Source: Vibrio viridaestus (GTDB lineage Bacteria; Pseudomonadota; Gammaproteobacteria; Enterobacterales; Vibrionaceae). Taken from it: 64,000 nt of DNA. Shown here in pieces: positions 53,205 through 63,984 of the stretch. Within the stretch, counting starts at the first letter, position 1. Every line of letters starts with the position of its first letter. The translations under genes were made by a program, and so were the position numbers. A model generated the notes under the pieces. That model saw only the letters and a list, made by a program, of their open reading frames with translations, was not told where the DNA came from and ran no database searches. The stretch covers positions 62,001 through 126,000 of the forward strand of contig NZ_RJVQ01000004.1 in NCBI RefSeq assembly GCF_003856525.1. The letters run 5' to 3'.

Positions 53205-55121
53205 TTATTCATCCAAGAAGCTGCGAAGAGTTTCTGAGCGGCTTGGGTGACGTAGTTTACGCAGTGCTTTCGCTTCAATCTGACGAATACGTTCACGAGT
53301 AACGTCGAACTGCTTACCAACTTCTTCTAGAGTGTGGTCAGTGTTCATGTCGATACCAAAACGCATACGCAGGACTTTAGCTTCACGTGGTGTTAAGCCA
53401 GCCAATACATCTCTTGTTGCTGAGCGAAGACTTGTTGATGTTGCTGAGTCTAACGGCAACTCCAACGTTGTATCTTCAATAAAGTCACCTAGATGCGAAT
53501 CTTCGTCATCGCCAATAGGTGTTTCCATTGAGATTGGCTCTTTAGCAATCTTAAGCACTTTACGGATTTTGTCTTCTGGCATAGCCATACGTTCTGCCAA
53601 TTCTTCCGGTAATGGTTCACGGCCCATTTCCTGAAGCATTTGACGAGAGATACGGTTTAGCTTATTGATCGTTTCAATCATATGAACAGGGATACGAATT
53701 GTACGTGCCTGGTCAGCGATTGAACGAGTGATTGCCTGACGGATCCACCATGTTGCATAAGTCGAGAATTTGTAACCACGACGGTATTCAAATTTATCTA
53801 CGGCTTTCATCAGACCGATGTTACCTTCCTGAATTAGATCGAGGAATTGTAAACCACGGTTGGTGTATTTTTTCGCAATAGAGATAACCAGACGTAAGTT
53901 CGCTTCAACCATCTCTTTCTTCGCACGACGAGCTTTTGCTTCGCCAATTGACATGCGACGGCTGATATCTTTGATGCGGTTTACGCTTAGTCGAGTTTCT
54001 TCTTCGATTGCCTGCAGTTTCTGAATTGAGCGACGAATTTCTTCTTCGTTACCACGAATCTTCTCTGCGTATGGCTTGTCTGATGCCAAAACAGTGTTTA
54101 ACCATTCTTCGCTTGATTCATTGTTAGTGAATAGAGCAATGAATGATTTCTTCGGCATTTTGCCGTATTCAACAACGTGTTTCATGATCAAACGCTCTTG
54201 AGTACGAACGCGATCCATTGATTGACGAAGTGAATCAACTAAATGATCGAACTGCTTTGGTGTTAAACGAAACTCACGGAAAATATCAAGCACCTGATCT
54301 GAAGCTGCATTCGCCTCAGTAGATAGCTCGCCGCTTTCCTGTAAAGCTACTTGATAGTTCTGGAAGCGAGTTCTAAGCTCATTGAATTTCTCCAGAGCTA
54401 GCTCTGGATCGATTCCGACTTCTTCTTCGCTGTCGTCATCATCACTATCGTCATCGCTATCTTCGTCGTCATCCTCATCACTATCATCGTCGTCGTCTTT
54501 TTTCTGGTCATCTTTTTTGCCTTTGATCGACATTTCGTCATCTTCAAGGTCTGAACCAGTTAACTCTGAACCGATGTGAGTGGCTGTTGGTGCAGTGGTT
54601 TCATCTGCATCTGGATCGACAAAACCGGAGATTAGATCCGTTAAGCGAAGTTCTTCTGTTTGTACTTTGTCAAATTGCTCAAGAATATAAGGAATGGTTC
54701 CTGGATATTCAGCAACGGAGCTTTGAACCTGATTAATACCTTCTTCGATACGCTTAGCGATATCGATCTCGCCTTCACGAGTCAAAAGCTCAACAGTACC
54801 CATTTCACGCATATACATGCGGACAGGATCTGTTGTACGACCTATTTCACTTTCGACACTGGAAAGGGCGGCAGCTGCAGCTTCTGCTACATCTTCATCA
54901 GTAATATTGGCGTCGTCGTTTAAAGAAAGATCATCGGCATCTGGGGCAGTCTCTACTACCTTAATACCCATGTCATTAATCATCTGAATAATGTCTTCTA
55001 CCTGTTCAGAATCGACTATTTCTGCTGGTAGGTGGTCATTGACTTCGGCGTAGGTCAGATAGCCTTGTTCTTTGCCCTTAAGGACAAGTTGTTTTAGCTG
55101 TGACTGCGGATTTTGATCCAT
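53205..55121 (-). CDS. rpoD: RNA polymerase sigma-70 factor
   Basis: The 638-residue main sigma factor has region 1.1 (1-75), region 1.2 (about 94-130), a non-conserved insertion, region 2 ([23 protein letters not shown]), region 3 ([16 protein letters not shown]) and region 4 with a helix-turn-helix ([27 protein letters not shown]). The insertion holds a run of almost only aspartate, glutamate and serine at 209-234. It is the last gene of the rpsU-yqeY-dnaG-rpoD operon. Confidence 0.98.
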   Translation of the reverse strand: MDQNPQSQLKQLVLKGKEQGYLTYAEVNDHLPAEIVDSEQVEDIIQMINDMGIKVVETAPDADDLSLNDDANITDEDVAEAAAAALSSVESEIGRTTDPVRMYMREMGTVELLTREGEIDIAKRIEEGINQVQSSVAEYPGTIPYILEQFDKVQTEELRLTDLISGFVDPDADETTAPTATHIGSELTGSDLEDDEMSIKGKKDDQKKDDDDDSDEDDDEDSDDDSDDDDSEEEVGIDPELALEKFNELRTRFQNYQVALQESGELSTEANAASDQVLDIFREFRLTPKQFDHLVDSLRQSMDRVRTQERLIMKHVVEYGKMPKKSFIALFTNNESSEEWLNTVLASDKPYAEKIRGNEEEIRRSIQKLQAIEEETRLSVNRIKDISRRMSIGEAKARRAKKEMVEANLRLVISIAKKYTNRGLQFLDLIQEGNIGLMKAVDKFEYRRGYKFSTYATWWIRQAITRSIADQARTIRIPVHMIETINKLNRISRQMLQEMGREPLPEELAERMAMPEDKIRKVLKIAKEPISMETPIGDDEDSHLGDFIEDTTLELPLDSATSTSLRSATRDVLAGLTPREAKVLRMRFGIDMNTDHTLEEVGKQFDVTRERIRQIEAKALRKLRHPSRSETLRSFLDE

Positions 55122-55219
55122 AGACGGTATCCAACTTCAATTCTTGGTGACGGAAATGGTTGCTAAATGCAAACCACGTATTATAACAAATGTATCAATT
55201 GCTGACTACAGAATTAGGG

Positions 55220-56965
55220 TTACGCTTTCAAGTCGAGCATTAACGCAAGAAGCTCCCTTTTTTCATCGGCTGATAAACCGACACTTCGTTCTTTTGCCTG
55301 CAGATTTTCAATTTGTTTTTCAACACATTGAGCTAATATTTTGTCCAACGAGTCTAAAAATATGTCTTCCTGATTATCATCGACAAGCGGGATATCCCAG
55401 CTTGCTAAGCGAGAAAGAAGCGCTTCGTTTTGGCTATTTCGCCAATGTTCAAGTAACTGGCCTGTTGAAACATGGGGATAATTTAGACACTTTTCAAGTA
55501 CCTCAATTAATAAATTCAGCCCTGGTATCGTGAGTGATGCTACGCTAGATAGATCGGGTACCTTTTGAGAATAGCTCGGATTTTGCAAAAGCAAAGCGAT
55601 AACTTCTCTCATTGGCGTCCGTTTAATCTCTCTATGAGGCTGATTTTTCGGCTTATCTTCTTGTCTTAATTTAGGTTTCTTATAAACCCCAGTTTTTTGT
55701 TCCAATACTTGGAGTAGCTGATCCTGTAGCGACTCATCTGGAATCTTATAAATGAGAGGTAATGCGAGAGCTTCCAATGCAGCTTTACCCTCAGGATTCC
55801 CGACATCTACTTGTGACAGTAGGTGAGAAAAAAGATATTTAGACAGTGGCTGAGCATTTTGAACCTGTTGTTCAAAGGCCTCTTTACCGTACTTTCGAAT
55901 ATAACTGTCCGGATCTTCTCCATCGGGAAGAAATAGAAATTTTAGCACATGACCACTTTTTAGGTAGCCAAGAGCATTTTCTAATGCTCTCCATGCAGCA
56001 TCGCGTCCTGCTCTATCACCGTCATAACAGCAGACAACGGTTGGTGTTTGACGGAACAGAAGCTGAAGGTGATCTCCGGTCGTTGATGTGCCCAACGATG
56101 CAACAGAATAATCAACCCCATACTGCGCAAGAGCAACCACATCCATGTAACCCTCAACCACCAGTATTTGTTGAGGCTCACGATGTGCTTGTAAAACTTC
56201 ATATAGGCCATAAAGCTCTTTGCCTTTATGAAAAATAGGTGTTTCAGGTGAATTGAGGTACTTTGGTGTACCATCACCTATAACGCGACCCCCAAAACCA
56301 ATTACTCGGCCACGGCGATCACGAATCGGAAACATCACACGACCACGGAAGCGGTCATAGCGCCTGCCCTGATCGTTTTCTATTAGCAATCCGCCACTCA
56401 AAAGCATGTCCTGCGTGGCTTTCTGCTTACCAAATTCTTTTAGAACAGTATCCCATTCATCAACCACATAGCCGATTCCAAACTTCTGAGCAATTTCTCC
56501 TGAAAGGCCGCGATCACGAAGGTAATCAATTGCTACTTTACTGGACGATTTTTTTAATTGCTGAGAATAAAACTTCGCAACGCTTTCCATGAGGTCATAG
56601 AGAGAGCGCTTCTGTTCTTTGTTTGCTTGTGGTTGATTGGAGTTATAGCCAGAAGAAGAGCGCTGCTCTCTGGGAACTTCTAATCCTAAATAAGAGGCGA
56701 GCTCTTCGATAGCTTCAACGAAGTCGAGTCGTTCATACTCCATCATGAAGTCGATGGCGTTACCATGAACACCACAACCAAAACAGTGGTAGAACTGTTT
56801 TTCCTGACTTACGCTAAAAGATGGCGTTTTCTCATTGTGGAAAGGGCAGCAAGCTGAATAGTTTTTTCCTTTCTTTTTAAGTTTCACGCGAGCGTCGATG
56901 ACGTCGACAATATCAAGTCGAGCGAGTAAATCATCGATAAATGTTCTAGGGATGTGTCCAGCCAT
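55220..56965 (-). CDS. dnaG: DNA primase
   Basis: DnaG makes RNA primers at the replication fork. The 581-residue product has an N-terminal zinc domain with C40, H43, C61 and C64 (CPFHNEKTPSF; HCFGCG), the RNA polymerase core with the TOPRIM motif VVEGYMD, and a C-terminal helicase-binding domain. A start seven codons earlier is open, but ATG 56965 gives the conserved MAGHIPRTFIDDLL. A stem-loop in the upstream gap may keep its expression low. Confidence 0.97.
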   Translation of the reverse strand: MAGHIPRTFIDDLLARLDIVDVIDARVKLKKKGKNYSACCPFHNEKTPSFSVSQEKQFYHCFGCGVHGNAIDFMMEYERLDFVEAIEELASYLGLEVPREQRSSSGYNSNQPQANKEQKRSLYDLMESVAKFYSQQLKKSSSKVAIDYLRDRGLSGEIAQKFGIGYVVDEWDTVLKEFGKQKATQDMLLSGGLLIENDQGRRYDRFRGRVMFPIRDRRGRVIGFGGRVIGDGTPKYLNSPETPIFHKGKELYGLYEVLQAHREPQQILVVEGYMDVVALAQYGVDYSVASLGTSTTGDHLQLLFRQTPTVVCCYDGDRAGRDAAWRALENALGYLKSGHVLKFLFLPDGEDPDSYIRKYGKEAFEQQVQNAQPLSKYLFSHLLSQVDVGNPEGKAALEALALPLIYKIPDESLQDQLLQVLEQKTGVYKKPKLRQEDKPKNQPHREIKRTPMREVIALLLQNPSYSQKVPDLSSVASLTIPGLNLLIEVLEKCLNYPHVSTGQLLEHWRNSQNEALLSRLASWDIPLVDDNQEDIFLDSLDKILAQCVEKQIENLQAKERSVGLSADEKRELLALMLDLKA

Positions 56966-57008
56966 AAAACCCAAAAAGAAAAACAAATACAGTTACGATA
57001 GATACAAA

Positions 57009-57041
57009 CAAGCCGTGCACACCTGAGGATAGCACGGCTTG
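57009..57041 (-). terminator. Hairpin between yqeY and dnaG, likely attenuator
   Basis: A perfect 10-bp GC-rich stem (CAAGCCGTGC / GCACGGCTTG) with a 13-nt loop lies 20 bp past the yqeY stop and 44 bp before dnaG. E. coli has a partial terminator between rpsU and dnaG that keeps primase scarce; this is the likely counterpart. Confidence 0.65.
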
Positions 57042-57061
57042 CTGTAATTTGGAGGAGTAAA

Positions 57062-57505
57062 TTAACCGAGTTTAGCTTTCACTAAACCGCTAACTTTACC
57101 CATATCCGCACGCCCTTGGATCTGCGGCTTAAGCAATCCCATTACTTTACCCATATCCTGCATGCTTTGAGCATTAGAATCAGCGATGGCTTTGTCTAGC
57201 AAAGCGGCGACTTCTTCATCAGAAAGTGGTTGAGGCATAAATTCCTCAAGAACTGTGATTTCAGCGCTTTCCGCATCTGCGAGATCCTGACGACCTGCAG
57301 ACTCGTACTGGGCAACGGAGTCGCGACGTTGTTTGACCATTTTAGTCAGCACAGACACGATATCTTCGTCAGTGAGAGTAATTTTCTCATCGACTTCGCG
57401 CTGTTTAATCGCTGAAAGAGCCAAACGAATAGTGCCAAGGCGTGGTTTATCCTTGGCTTTCATCGCTAATTTTTGCTCTTCTTTGAGATTATCAATCAGA
57501 GCCAT
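57062..57505 (-). CDS. yqeY: GatB/YqeY domain protein
   Basis: The 147-residue product is a full YqeY protein: a helical protein related to the tail domain of the GatB amidotransferase subunit that contacts tRNA. Typical segments are MKAKDKPRLGTIRLALSAIK, the ARQDLADAESAE-like region, and the C-terminal DMGKVMGLLKPQIQGRADMGKVSGLVKAKLG. The function is unknown, perhaps tRNA-linked. It is between rpsU (26 bp) and dnaG, as in other Vibrio. Confidence 0.95.
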   Translation of the reverse strand: MALIDNLKEEQKLAMKAKDKPRLGTIRLALSAIKQREVDEKITLTDEDIVSVLTKMVKQRRDSVAQYESAGRQDLADAESAEITVLEEFMPQPLSDEEVAALLDKAIADSNAQSMQDMGKVMGLLKPQIQGRADMGKVSGLVKAKLG

Positions 57506-57531
57506 AACTTAGTTCCTGTCTGGAATAGTTA

Positions 57532-57747
57532 TTAGTATAGGCGAACGCGACGAGCGTTTTCGCGAGCTAGCTTCTTAGCGTGACGCTTTTGAGCTGCTGC
57601 TTTAGCGCGTTTGCGAACTGTAGTAGGTTTTTCATAGTGCTCACGACGACGCACTTCAGAAAGGATACCTGCTTTTTCGCAAGAGCGCTTGAAACGACGT
57701 AGTGCAACGTCGAACGGTTCGTTTTCACGTACTTTAACTACTGGCAT
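57532..57747 (-). CDS. rpsU: Ribosomal protein bS21
   Basis: The 71-residue, very basic product is ribosomal protein S21 ([21 protein letters not shown] start, ending ARRVRLY). It belongs to the small subunit and helps initiation. The frame is open nine codons upstream, but the conserved start is ATG 57747, after AGGTGA. It is the first gene of the macromolecular synthesis operon, with a strong promoter 145 bp upstream. Confidence 0.98.
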
Positions 57748-57891
57748 ATGCCTTTCACCTCGGGGGTTATTCATTAATGCCGGCTTTCATATCCTAAGGA
57801 AGCACATGGCTTGCTTGGTTCTTCGCCAGCGAGATCAAAAATGGTGCGGAATTTTAATCCGAACCCACGTGCTTTGTAAAGCCTTTTGTCG

Positions 57892-57921
57892 ATTATATCG
57901 TGCGCAAAATTTGTTTGTCAG
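57892..57921 (-). promoter_or_regulatory. Sigma-70 promoter of rpsU operon
   Basis: On the minus strand CTGACA (57921-57916) and TATAAT (57897-57892) are separated by 18 bp, a match at 11 of 12 bases. It points at rpsU and leaves a leader of about 140 nt. Confidence 0.75.
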
Positions 57922-57982
57922 CGTAAGGCGAGGTAACATGGCGCCAATTTTAAAGTCATGTGCGAAGCGTTCTGAGACTAAT

Positions 57983-58999
57983 ATGCGTATTTTAGGTATC
58001 GAGACGTCTTGTGATGAAACAGGCGTCGCAATTTACGATGATGAAAAAGGGCTTCTTTCTCATCAGTTATATAGCCAAATTAAATTACACGCTGATTATG
58101 GTGGTGTTGTACCAGAATTGGCTTCCCGAGATCATGTTAAAAAGACGATTCCTTTAATTCGTGCAGCGCTAAAAGAGGCGAATTGTACACCAAGTGATAT
58201 CGATGGCGTGGCATACACCGCAGGACCTGGTTTGATTGGTGCTTTATTAGTGGGAGCTACCATCGGGCGTAGTCTCGCGTATGCATGGAATGTACCTGCG
58301 GTTCCTGTTCATCATATGGAAGGACATTTGCTTGCTCCTATGCTTGAAGATAATCCGCCAGAATTTCCATTTGTTGCTGTATTGGTCTCTGGCGGTCACA
58401 GCATGATGGTTGAAGTGCGTGGTATTGGTGAATACCGCATCTTGGGCGAATCAATCGATGATGCTGCTGGAGAAGCTTTTGATAAAACGGCGAAATTGAT
58501 GGGTCTTGATTATCCTGGTGGACCATTACTGGCGAAACTAGCTGAAAAGGGCACACCTGGGCGCTTTAAGTTCCCTCGCCCGATGACTGATAGACCTGGT
58601 TTAGACATGAGTTTCTCTGGATTAAAGACATTCACTGCTAACACGATTGCTGCGAATGATAATGACGAACAAACTCGAGCGGATATTGCCTACGCCTTTC
58701 AAGAAGCCGTGTGCGATACCTTAGTCATCAAATGTAAGAGAGCTCTAGAACAGACAGGTCTGAAGAGAATCGTTATCGCTGGGGGAGTCAGTGCAAATAA
58801 ACAACTGCGAGAATCTTTAGCGACACTAGCCAAGAGAATAGGCGGCGATGTTTATTATCCACGCACTGAGTTTTGTACCGACAATGGGGCTATGATTGCC
58901 TATGCTGGTATGCAAAGACTCAAAAGTGGCGAGACTGCAGATTTAGCGATTCAGGCCATTCCTCGTTGGCCAATTGATCAACTACAGCCAATACGATAA
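57983..58999 (+). CDS. tsaD: tRNA N6-threonylcarbamoyladenosine transferase subunit TsaD
   Basis: TsaD, with TsaB and TsaE, transfers the threonylcarbamoyl group to A37 of tRNAs that read ANN codons. The 338-residue product has metal ligands H111 and H115 in HHMEGH, the ASKA-fold motifs [10 protein letters not shown] and SGLKT, and D near the C-terminus ([10 protein letters not shown]). The frame is open far upstream, but [13 protein letters not shown] at 57983 is the family start. It is divergent from rpsU, as in E. coli. Confidence 0.97.
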   Translation: MRILGIETSCDETGVAIYDDEKGLLSHQLYSQIKLHADYGGVVPELASRDHVKKTIPLIRAALKEANCTPSDIDGVAYTAGPGLIGALLVGATIGRSLAYAWNVPAVPVHHMEGHLLAPMLEDNPPEFPFVAVLVSGGHSMMVEVRGIGEYRILGESIDDAAGEAFDKTAKLMGLDYPGGPLLAKLAEKGTPGRFKFPRPMTDRPGLDMSFSGLKTFTANTIAANDNDEQTRADIAYAFQEAVCDTLVIKCKRALEQTGLKRIVIAGGVSANKQLRESLATLAKRIGGDVYYPRTEFCTDNGAMIAYAGMQRLKSGETADLAIQAIPRWPIDQLQPIR

Positions 59000-59019
59000 C
59001 AAAAGGAAGAGAACATCTA

Positions 59020-59835
59020 ATGCCAATGTTTAAAATCGATGATAAATCGATGCACTATCTCGATGTCGGTGACGGTGAGGTTTTACTTTTCGGTCATAGT
59101 TATCTGTGGGACTCAGAAATGTGGCGCGCTCAAATCGATGTGCTGAGTCAGCAATACCGTTGCATCGTGCCTGATTTTTGGGCGCATGGTCAGTCCGACT
59201 TTCATCCTAGTTCTATGAGCAATTTGACTGACTATGCTAATCACATGATTCTTTTAATGGATCATCTGAATATAGAGCAGTTTTCTATTGTTGGTTTATC
59301 TGTTGGTGGAATGTGGGGGGCTGAATTAGTGGCTCTTGTGCCGCATCGAGTTAAGTCGTTGGTTTTGGCTGATACCTTCGTCGGCCTTGAGCCTGAAGTG
59401 AATCACAATAAATATTTTGCAATGTTGAACACCATCACTGCCAATAAATCGATTCCACCGGCTATGTTGGAGCAAGTGGTGCCAATATTTTTTAGTCGTC
59501 AAAGTGTTGAGTTAAAAATGGATTATGTTGCCGCATTTCGCTCTTACTTAGAGACTATTTCAGGCGACAAAACGACGGAAATTGCAGAGATTGGAAAGAT
59601 GATTTTTGGCCGCAGAGATATGTGTGATGAAGTCGAAAAATTCGCTTTACCGACATTGATACTGGTTGGGTCGGAAGATAATCCAAGACCAGTATTAGAA
59701 TCGTATTTAATGAATGATCTTATATCGGGGAGTGAGTTAGTCATCATTCCTCAGGCTGGACATATCAGCTCCGTTGAACAGCCCCATTTGGTGACCGAAA
59801 CGTTAGAGCGTTTCTTTTCTAACATTTACAGTTAA
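59020..59835 (+). CDS. Alpha/beta hydrolase
   Basis: The 271-residue product is an alpha/beta hydrolase with a complete triad: nucleophile S94 in GLSVGG, D220 in [10 protein letters not shown] and H248 in [12 protein letters not shown]. The oxyanion-side motif is FGHSYLWD. The fold and length fit small esterases or 3-oxoadipate enol-lactonase-like enzymes; the substrate is unknown. It is 20 bp past tsaD, in the same direction, with a GGAAGAG ribosome binding site, and overlaps the convergent plsY by 4 bp. Confidence 0.85.
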   Translation: MPMFKIDDKSMHYLDVGDGEVLLFGHSYLWDSEMWRAQIDVLSQQYRCIVPDFWAHGQSDFHPSSMSNLTDYANHMILLMDHLNIEQFSIVGLSVGGMWGAELVALVPHRVKSLVLADTFVGLEPEVNHNKYFAMLNTITANKSIPPAMLEQVVPIFFSRQSVELKMDYVAAFRSYLETISGDKTTEIAEIGKMIFGRRDMCDEVEKFALPTLILVGSEDNPRPVLESYLMNDLISGSELVIIPQAGHISSVEQPHLVTETLERFFSNIYS

Positions 59836-60434
59836 GAGCTAACGGGCTTTTTTTCGCCAACTTTGGGCTCCGAACCATCTAGGAGCCGCTTAATATTGGT
59901 GTGGTGGCGAAAGATGATCAAACAGCAAAGCATCGCAACGGGTATGGTGTAGTGCGGTTTGATCATCCATGTATAAAAAGGTGCTAACACTACTGAGACG
60001 AGAGCCGCAAGCGAAGAGTATCGAGAATACCCAATAACGGCTAACCATGTAGCGACAATCATACCTGTCAAATCAAGTCCAATTGGTGCCATGGCTCCCA
60101 ATGCTGTTGCGACCCCTTTACCACCTTTAAAATGAAAAAAGATAGGATAAATGTGGCCAAGGCAAGCTGCGATACCGATCATCCCCAACATGATTGGACC
60201 TATTCCCAAAAAATAGCTTCCCCAGACAGGAATAGTACCTTTGAGCATGTCGCAAAGTAATACTAGAACGGCCGCTTTTTTCCCACCAATTCTGAGAACG
60301 TTCGTCGCCCCCGGATTATTTGAGCCTGAACTGCGTGGATCGGGGAGTCGCATTAGTCGACAGATCAAGACTGCGCTGGAAATCGAACCCAGCAGGTAAG
60401 CTCCAATAATAAGAAATAATACGGTTGGCGACAT
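59832..60434 (-). CDS. plsY: Acyl-phosphate:glycerol-3-phosphate acyltransferase
   Basis: PlsY is the inner-membrane enzyme that moves acyl groups from acyl-phosphate to glycerol 3-phosphate, the first step of phospholipid synthesis. The 200-residue product has five or more membrane segments and the three PlsY motifs: [32 protein letters not shown], and the later [13 protein letters not shown] segment. A GTG two codons upstream is in frame; ATG 60434 follows AAGG. It is divergent from folB. Confidence 0.95.
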   Translation of the reverse strand: MSPTVLFLIIGAYLLGSISSAVLICRLMRLPDPRSSGSNNPGATNVLRIGGKKAAVLVLLCDMLKGTIPVWGSYFLGIGPIMLGMIGIAACLGHIYPIFFHFKGGKGVATALGAMAPIGLDLTGMIVATWLAVIGYSRYSSLAALVSVVLAPFYTWMIKPHYTIPVAMLCCLIIFRHHTNIKRLLDGSEPKVGEKKPVSS

Positions 60435-60620
60435 AAACACCTTTTCTATTTAGCACAGTACATCTTTGTACTTTTCGACTATAGCCTACTGAAGCTGAAA
60501 AATTATGGCTTCTTTTTCCATATTTGGTCAGTTTGAGTATATGATATCGCGTAATGCAACATGGTACTGTGTTTTTCGTAACATAGGTATCCGACCTGTA
60601 CAATTGTTAGAAGTGAGCTC

Positions 60621-60974
60621 ATGGATAAAGTATTTATAGAACAATTAACTGTGATAACCACCATCGGTGTTTATGATTGGGAACAACAAATAAAACAGAA
60701 ATTAGTTCTCGATATCGAAATGGCGCATGACAATCGACCAGCAGGCAAGAGTGATGATGTTAAAGATGCGTTAGATTACTCGCAGGTGAGCGAAGCGATA
60801 ATTAATCATATTGAGCAGGGCCGTTTTTTGCTGGTTGAACGAGTTGCGGAAGAAGTGGCTGAGTTAGTCATATCTCAATTCTCTGTGCCATGGATAAAAA
60901 TACGTTTGTATAAACCTGGAGCCGTTTCTCAGGCTGCGAGTGTTGGTGTTGAGATAGAGAGAGGAACTCGATGA
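60621..60974 (+). CDS. folB: Dihydroneopterin aldolase
   Basis: FolB turns 7,8-dihydroneopterin into 6-hydroxymethyl-dihydropterin in folate synthesis. The 117-residue product has the family pattern MDKVFIEQLTVITTIGVYDWEQ, the catalytic tyrosine/glutamate region (DALDYSQVSEAI; LVERVAEEVAEL) and KPGAV near the C-terminus. It overlaps folK by 4 bp (ATGA), so the two consecutive pathway steps are translationally coupled. Confidence 0.95.
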   Translation: MDKVFIEQLTVITTIGVYDWEQQIKQKLVLDIEMAHDNRPAGKSDDVKDALDYSQVSEAIINHIEQGRFLLVERVAEEVAELVISQFSVPWIKIRLYKPGAVSQAASVGVEIERGTR

Positions 60975-61471
60975 CCGTTGCTTATGTAGGTTTAGGATCG
61001 AACATTGATAAGCATAAACACGTTGAAGCTGGAATTCAGGAGTTGGCTGCACTAGGAAAGATCACCGCAATCTCAACGATCTACGAATGCCCGGCACTCG
61101 GTTTTAACGGAAAAAGTTTTTTTAATCTCATAATTGAGATAGCAACCTCACTTACTATGGAAAAGTTTTCGAACCAACTCAAAGAAATTGAGGCTAAGTG
61201 GGGACGCGAACCTGACGCGCAGAAATTTCAAGACAGGACATTAGACTTAGATATTATTTTATTTGGTGATTGTGTTAATCAGGAAAAACCACAAATTCCC
61301 AGAGATGATATTTATAAATATCCTTTTGTTATTCAACCTCTTTTTGAGTTGTGTCCGGAACTAGTTATACCGAATGGTGGTCTATCCATTCGTCAGGTAT
61401 GGCAGAAGTCAGAGGGTTTAGACGTCCTCCGCAAAGTCGAGCCTTGGTTCAACACTACAATTATAGAGTAA
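60971..61471 (+). CDS. folK: 2-amino-4-hydroxy-6-hydroxymethyldihydropteridine pyrophosphokinase
   Basis: FolK adds a pyrophosphate from ATP to the product of FolB. The 166-residue product has VGLGSNI at the N-terminus, the [11 protein letters not shown] loop, and the signature [12 protein letters not shown] with the magnesium-binding aspartates. The start codon overlaps the folB stop, and uppP begins 4 bp after the folK stop. Confidence 0.95.
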   Translation: MTVAYVGLGSNIDKHKHVEAGIQELAALGKITAISTIYECPALGFNGKSFFNLIIEIATSLTMEKFSNQLKEIEAKWGREPDAQKFQDRTLDLDIILFGDCVNQEKPQIPRDDIYKYPFVIQPLFELCPELVIPNGGLSIRQVWQKSEGLDVLRKVEPWFNTTIIE

Positions 61472-61475
61472 ATAC

Positions 61476-62246
61476 ATGGATATTTTTCAAAGCGTTATTC
61501 TCGGTCTCATCGAGGGGATTACCGAGTTTTTACCAATATCATCGACAGGGCATTTGATTATTGCGAGTGAATGGTTGGGTTTACCGCAAACCGATGCGAA
61601 CAAAGCCTATGAAGTTATCATTCAGTTAGCAGCAATCCTTGCTGTCATTACCAACTATAAAGAGCGTTTTCATCCGAAACATATGGAGCTTTGGGTAAAA
61701 GTATTTATCTCTTTCCTTCCTATTGCTGCCATTGGTTTTCTCTTAAAAGATCAGGTAAAAGAACTCTTTACTATTACTGTTGTACCGATCATGTTTATTA
61801 TTGGCGGTATTATTTTCCTTATCGTTGAACACTTCCTTAAGGATCATAAACCGACGTCGAATACGTTAGACGAGATTACGTATCGACAGGCAATCTGGAT
61901 TGGTATTGCCCAGGTATTTGCTCTTGTTCCAGGAACCAGTCGCGCAGGCTCGACGATTGTTGGTGCTTTGCTGGTTGGTGTTAGCCGTAAGGTCAGTGCT
62001 GAGTTTTCGTTCCTCCTGGCTCTTCCTGTTATGATTGCTGCGAGTGGTTTGGATTTATTGGGTCATTACCAAGATTTTACCGGTGATATGGCGATGCCGC
62101 TCTTAGTTGGGTTCGTGACTGCTTATATTTCTGCTTGGCTTGTAATGAAACTCTTCCTGGCATTCTTGAATCGCTTTACCTTTAACGCGTTTGGTATCTA
62201 TCGCATTATTTTTGGTGTAGCGCTTCTGTACTGGATTTACGCGTAA
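61476..62246 (+). CDS. uppP: Undecaprenyl-diphosphate phosphatase (BacA type)
   Basis: UppP recycles the undecaprenyl lipid carrier for peptidoglycan synthesis and gives bacitracin tolerance when abundant. The 256-residue product is a multi-pass membrane protein with the signature [15 protein letters not shown] near the N-terminus and [11 protein letters not shown] later, holding the catalytic glutamates and arginine. It follows folK by 4 bp in one operon. Confidence 0.95.
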   Translation: MDIFQSVILGLIEGITEFLPISSTGHLIIASEWLGLPQTDANKAYEVIIQLAAILAVITNYKERFHPKHMELWVKVFISFLPIAAIGFLLKDQVKELFTITVVPIMFIIGGIIFLIVEHFLKDHKPTSNTLDEITYRQAIWIGIAQVFALVPGTSRAGSTIVGALLVGVSRKVSAEFSFLLALPVMIAASGLDLLGHYQDFTGDMAMPLLVGFVTAYISAWLVMKLFLAFLNRFTFNAFGIYRIIFGVALLYWIYA

Positions 62247-62499
62247 TCAGACATAAATTTAGGGTGATGTTGGCAGCGTAAGCACTAGCATCACCGTTTG
62301 ATTCCCTTAAATACCTTTCAATTAATTTCGTTTCTGCATACGTTTCTATTTAGCATCGTTATATAATCCTTCGAATATCAGCCAGTTTTCTCGCCCCCAT
62401 CCGGGGCATATGTTATAAGTGGCTTCCATTTTTCAGCCTTGATACTTTCTTGATACATGGCTGATATGATTTCATCATGTCTGACTAACAGTGAATATT

Positions 62500-62787
62500 A
62501 TGCGGGTTTTTGCGTTAACGTTAATCGTACTTTTAGGGTGGCTTCAATACACTTTGTGGGTTGGTAAGAACGGCATATCTGACTATAAAGATATTGCTGT
62601 GGAAATCGAGACTCAGAAGCAGGTCAATGCCAATCTCCAGGTGCGAAATAAAGAAATGTATGCGGAAATTGACGATCTTAAGCAAGGATTAGATGCAATC
62701 GAAGAAAGGGCCAGGCATGAATTGGGTATGATAAAAGATGGAGAAACCTTTTATCGTATTACAGGTAAAGAGGAAAAAGCTGAATGA
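62500..62787 (+). CDS. ftsB: Cell division protein FtsB
   Basis: FtsB joins FtsL and FtsQ in the divisome. The 95-residue product has one membrane segment at about 3-20, then a coiled coil (about 28-70) with ELDD-type heptads, and the conserved C-terminal [20 protein letters not shown]. The frame opens at a GTG three codons earlier; ATG 62500 gives the family N-terminus. The stop overlaps ispD (ATGA). The 253-bp gap before it holds its promoter and a weak hairpin. Confidence 0.95.
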   Translation: MRVFALTLIVLLGWLQYTLWVGKNGISDYKDIAVEIETQKQVNANLQVRNKEMYAEIDDLKQGLDAIEERARHELGMIKDGETFYRITGKEEKAE

Positions 62788-63482
62788 CGGAAAGCCGTTT
62801 TACCGCCATTGTTCCTGCCGCGGGTGTGGGCGCTCGCATGAAAGCAGACAAGCCAAAGCAATATTTGAAAATTCAGGGAAAAACGATTTTAGAACATACG
62901 GTTGAGAAGCTATTATCTCATCCTGGAATCGAAAATGTTGTGGTCGCTATTAGTATTGATGATCCTTATTTTGATTCCTTAGCTTTAGCTAAATTGCCGA
63001 ATGTGATTCGTGTTGATGGCGGAGCTGAACGTTCTCAATCTGTTTTAAATGCTCTGACCTATGTGGTCGATAATTCTCCTTCCCATTGGGTATTGGTTCA
63101 TGATGCGGCTCGACCTTGCGTTGAACTGTCCGATATTTCCCGCTTAATTACCGAAGCAACTGAGCATCCTGTTGGTGCCATACTTGCCGCTCCTGTGAGA
63201 GATACAATGAAGCGCAGTAATGCAAAGCAGGATATTGATCAAACGATTGATCGATCTTCTTTGTGGCACGCTTTAACGCCACAAATGTTTCGTTCTGAAC
63301 AGCTCAAAGAAGCACTTACGCAGGCATTATTTCACAAGGTTGCCGTAACCGATGAAGCCTCTGCGATGGAGTGGCTTGGACTGAGTCCGAGACTGGTGAC
63401 AGGGCGAATGGATAATTTGAAAATAACTCAGCCAGAAGATCTGAGTCTGGCGGAATTTTACTTAACACGCGATAAAGGCTAA
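62784..63482 (+). CDS. ispD: 2-C-methyl-D-erythritol 4-phosphate cytidylyltransferase
   Basis: IspD joins methylerythritol phosphate to CTP in the MEP isoprenoid pathway. The 232-residue product has the nucleotide-binding [17 protein letters not shown] (11-27), HDAARPCV, and the [11 protein letters not shown] segment. It starts within the ftsB stop and ends 3 bp before ispF, the typical ftsB-ispD-ispF order. Confidence 0.96.
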   Translation: MTESRFTAIVPAAGVGARMKADKPKQYLKIQGKTILEHTVEKLLSHPGIENVVVAISIDDPYFDSLALAKLPNVIRVDGGAERSQSVLNALTYVVDNSPSHWVLVHDAARPCVELSDISRLITEATEHPVGAILAAPVRDTMKRSNAKQDIDQTIDRSSLWHALTPQMFRSEQLKEALTQALFHKVAVTDEASAMEWLGLSPRLVTGRMDNLKITQPEDLSLAEFYLTRDKG

Positions 63483-63485
63483 ACG

Positions 63486-63962
63486 ATGTTTAAGATAGGT
63501 CACGGTTTTGACGTGCATAAATTTGGTGGCGAAGGCCCAGTTATTATTGGTGGAGTTTCAGTCCCTTATGAGCAGGGTTTATTAGCACACTCTGACGGTG
63601 ATGTTGCATTACATGCCTTATGCGATGCGCTTTTGGGTGCAATAGCTGCTGGAGACATTGGTCGCCATTTTCCGGACACGGATGATAAATGGAAAGGGGC
63701 TAATAGTCGTGAGTTGCTTAAAGACGTATATAAACGCGTCGTAGCAGCAGGATATCGTCTGGGTAATGCGGATATTACGATTATTGCTCAGGCGCCTAAA
63801 ATGGCACCCTACATTGAATCAATGTGTCAGGCAATTGCGGACGATCTTAACTGTGATTTAGGATCTGTAAACGTTAAGGCGACAACATCGGAGCGATTAG
63901 GTTTTACCGGTAGAAAAGAAGGTATTGCCTGTGAAGCCGTTGTCCTGCTAATGAAAGCGTAA
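63486..63962 (+). CDS. ispF: 2-C-methyl-D-erythritol 2,4-cyclodiphosphate synthase
   Basis: IspF closes the diphosphate ring in the MEP pathway. The 158-residue product begins [13 protein letters not shown], with metal ligands D9, H11 and H43 ([17 protein letters not shown]), and has the C-terminal [20 protein letters not shown]. The product is complete and of usual length. It directly follows ispD and precedes the truncated next gene by 22 bp. Confidence 0.97.
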   Translation: MFKIGHGFDVHKFGGEGPVIIGGVSVPYEQGLLAHSDGDVALHALCDALLGAIAAGDIGRHFPDTDDKWKGANSRELLKDVYKRVVAAGYRLGNADITIIAQAPKMAPYIESMCQAIADDLNCDLGSVNVKATTSERLGFTGRKEGIACEAVVLLMKA

Positions 63963-63984
63963 CCTTTTAGTTCTTGGAATAGAT

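Noticed and set aside
54382-54579. Serine-rich 65-codon frame antisense to rpoD
   Set aside because: It is only the reverse reading of the acidic Asp/Glu tract in rpoD; no ribosome binding site.
57689-58999. Longer tsaD starting at 57689
   Set aside because: The extra 98 codons run through the rpsU start and promoter region; the conserved TsaD N-terminus begins at 57983.
62262-62298. uppP terminator hairpin
   Set aside because: Only 7 bp pair well around a bulged interior and the T-run is poor; not called as a feature.
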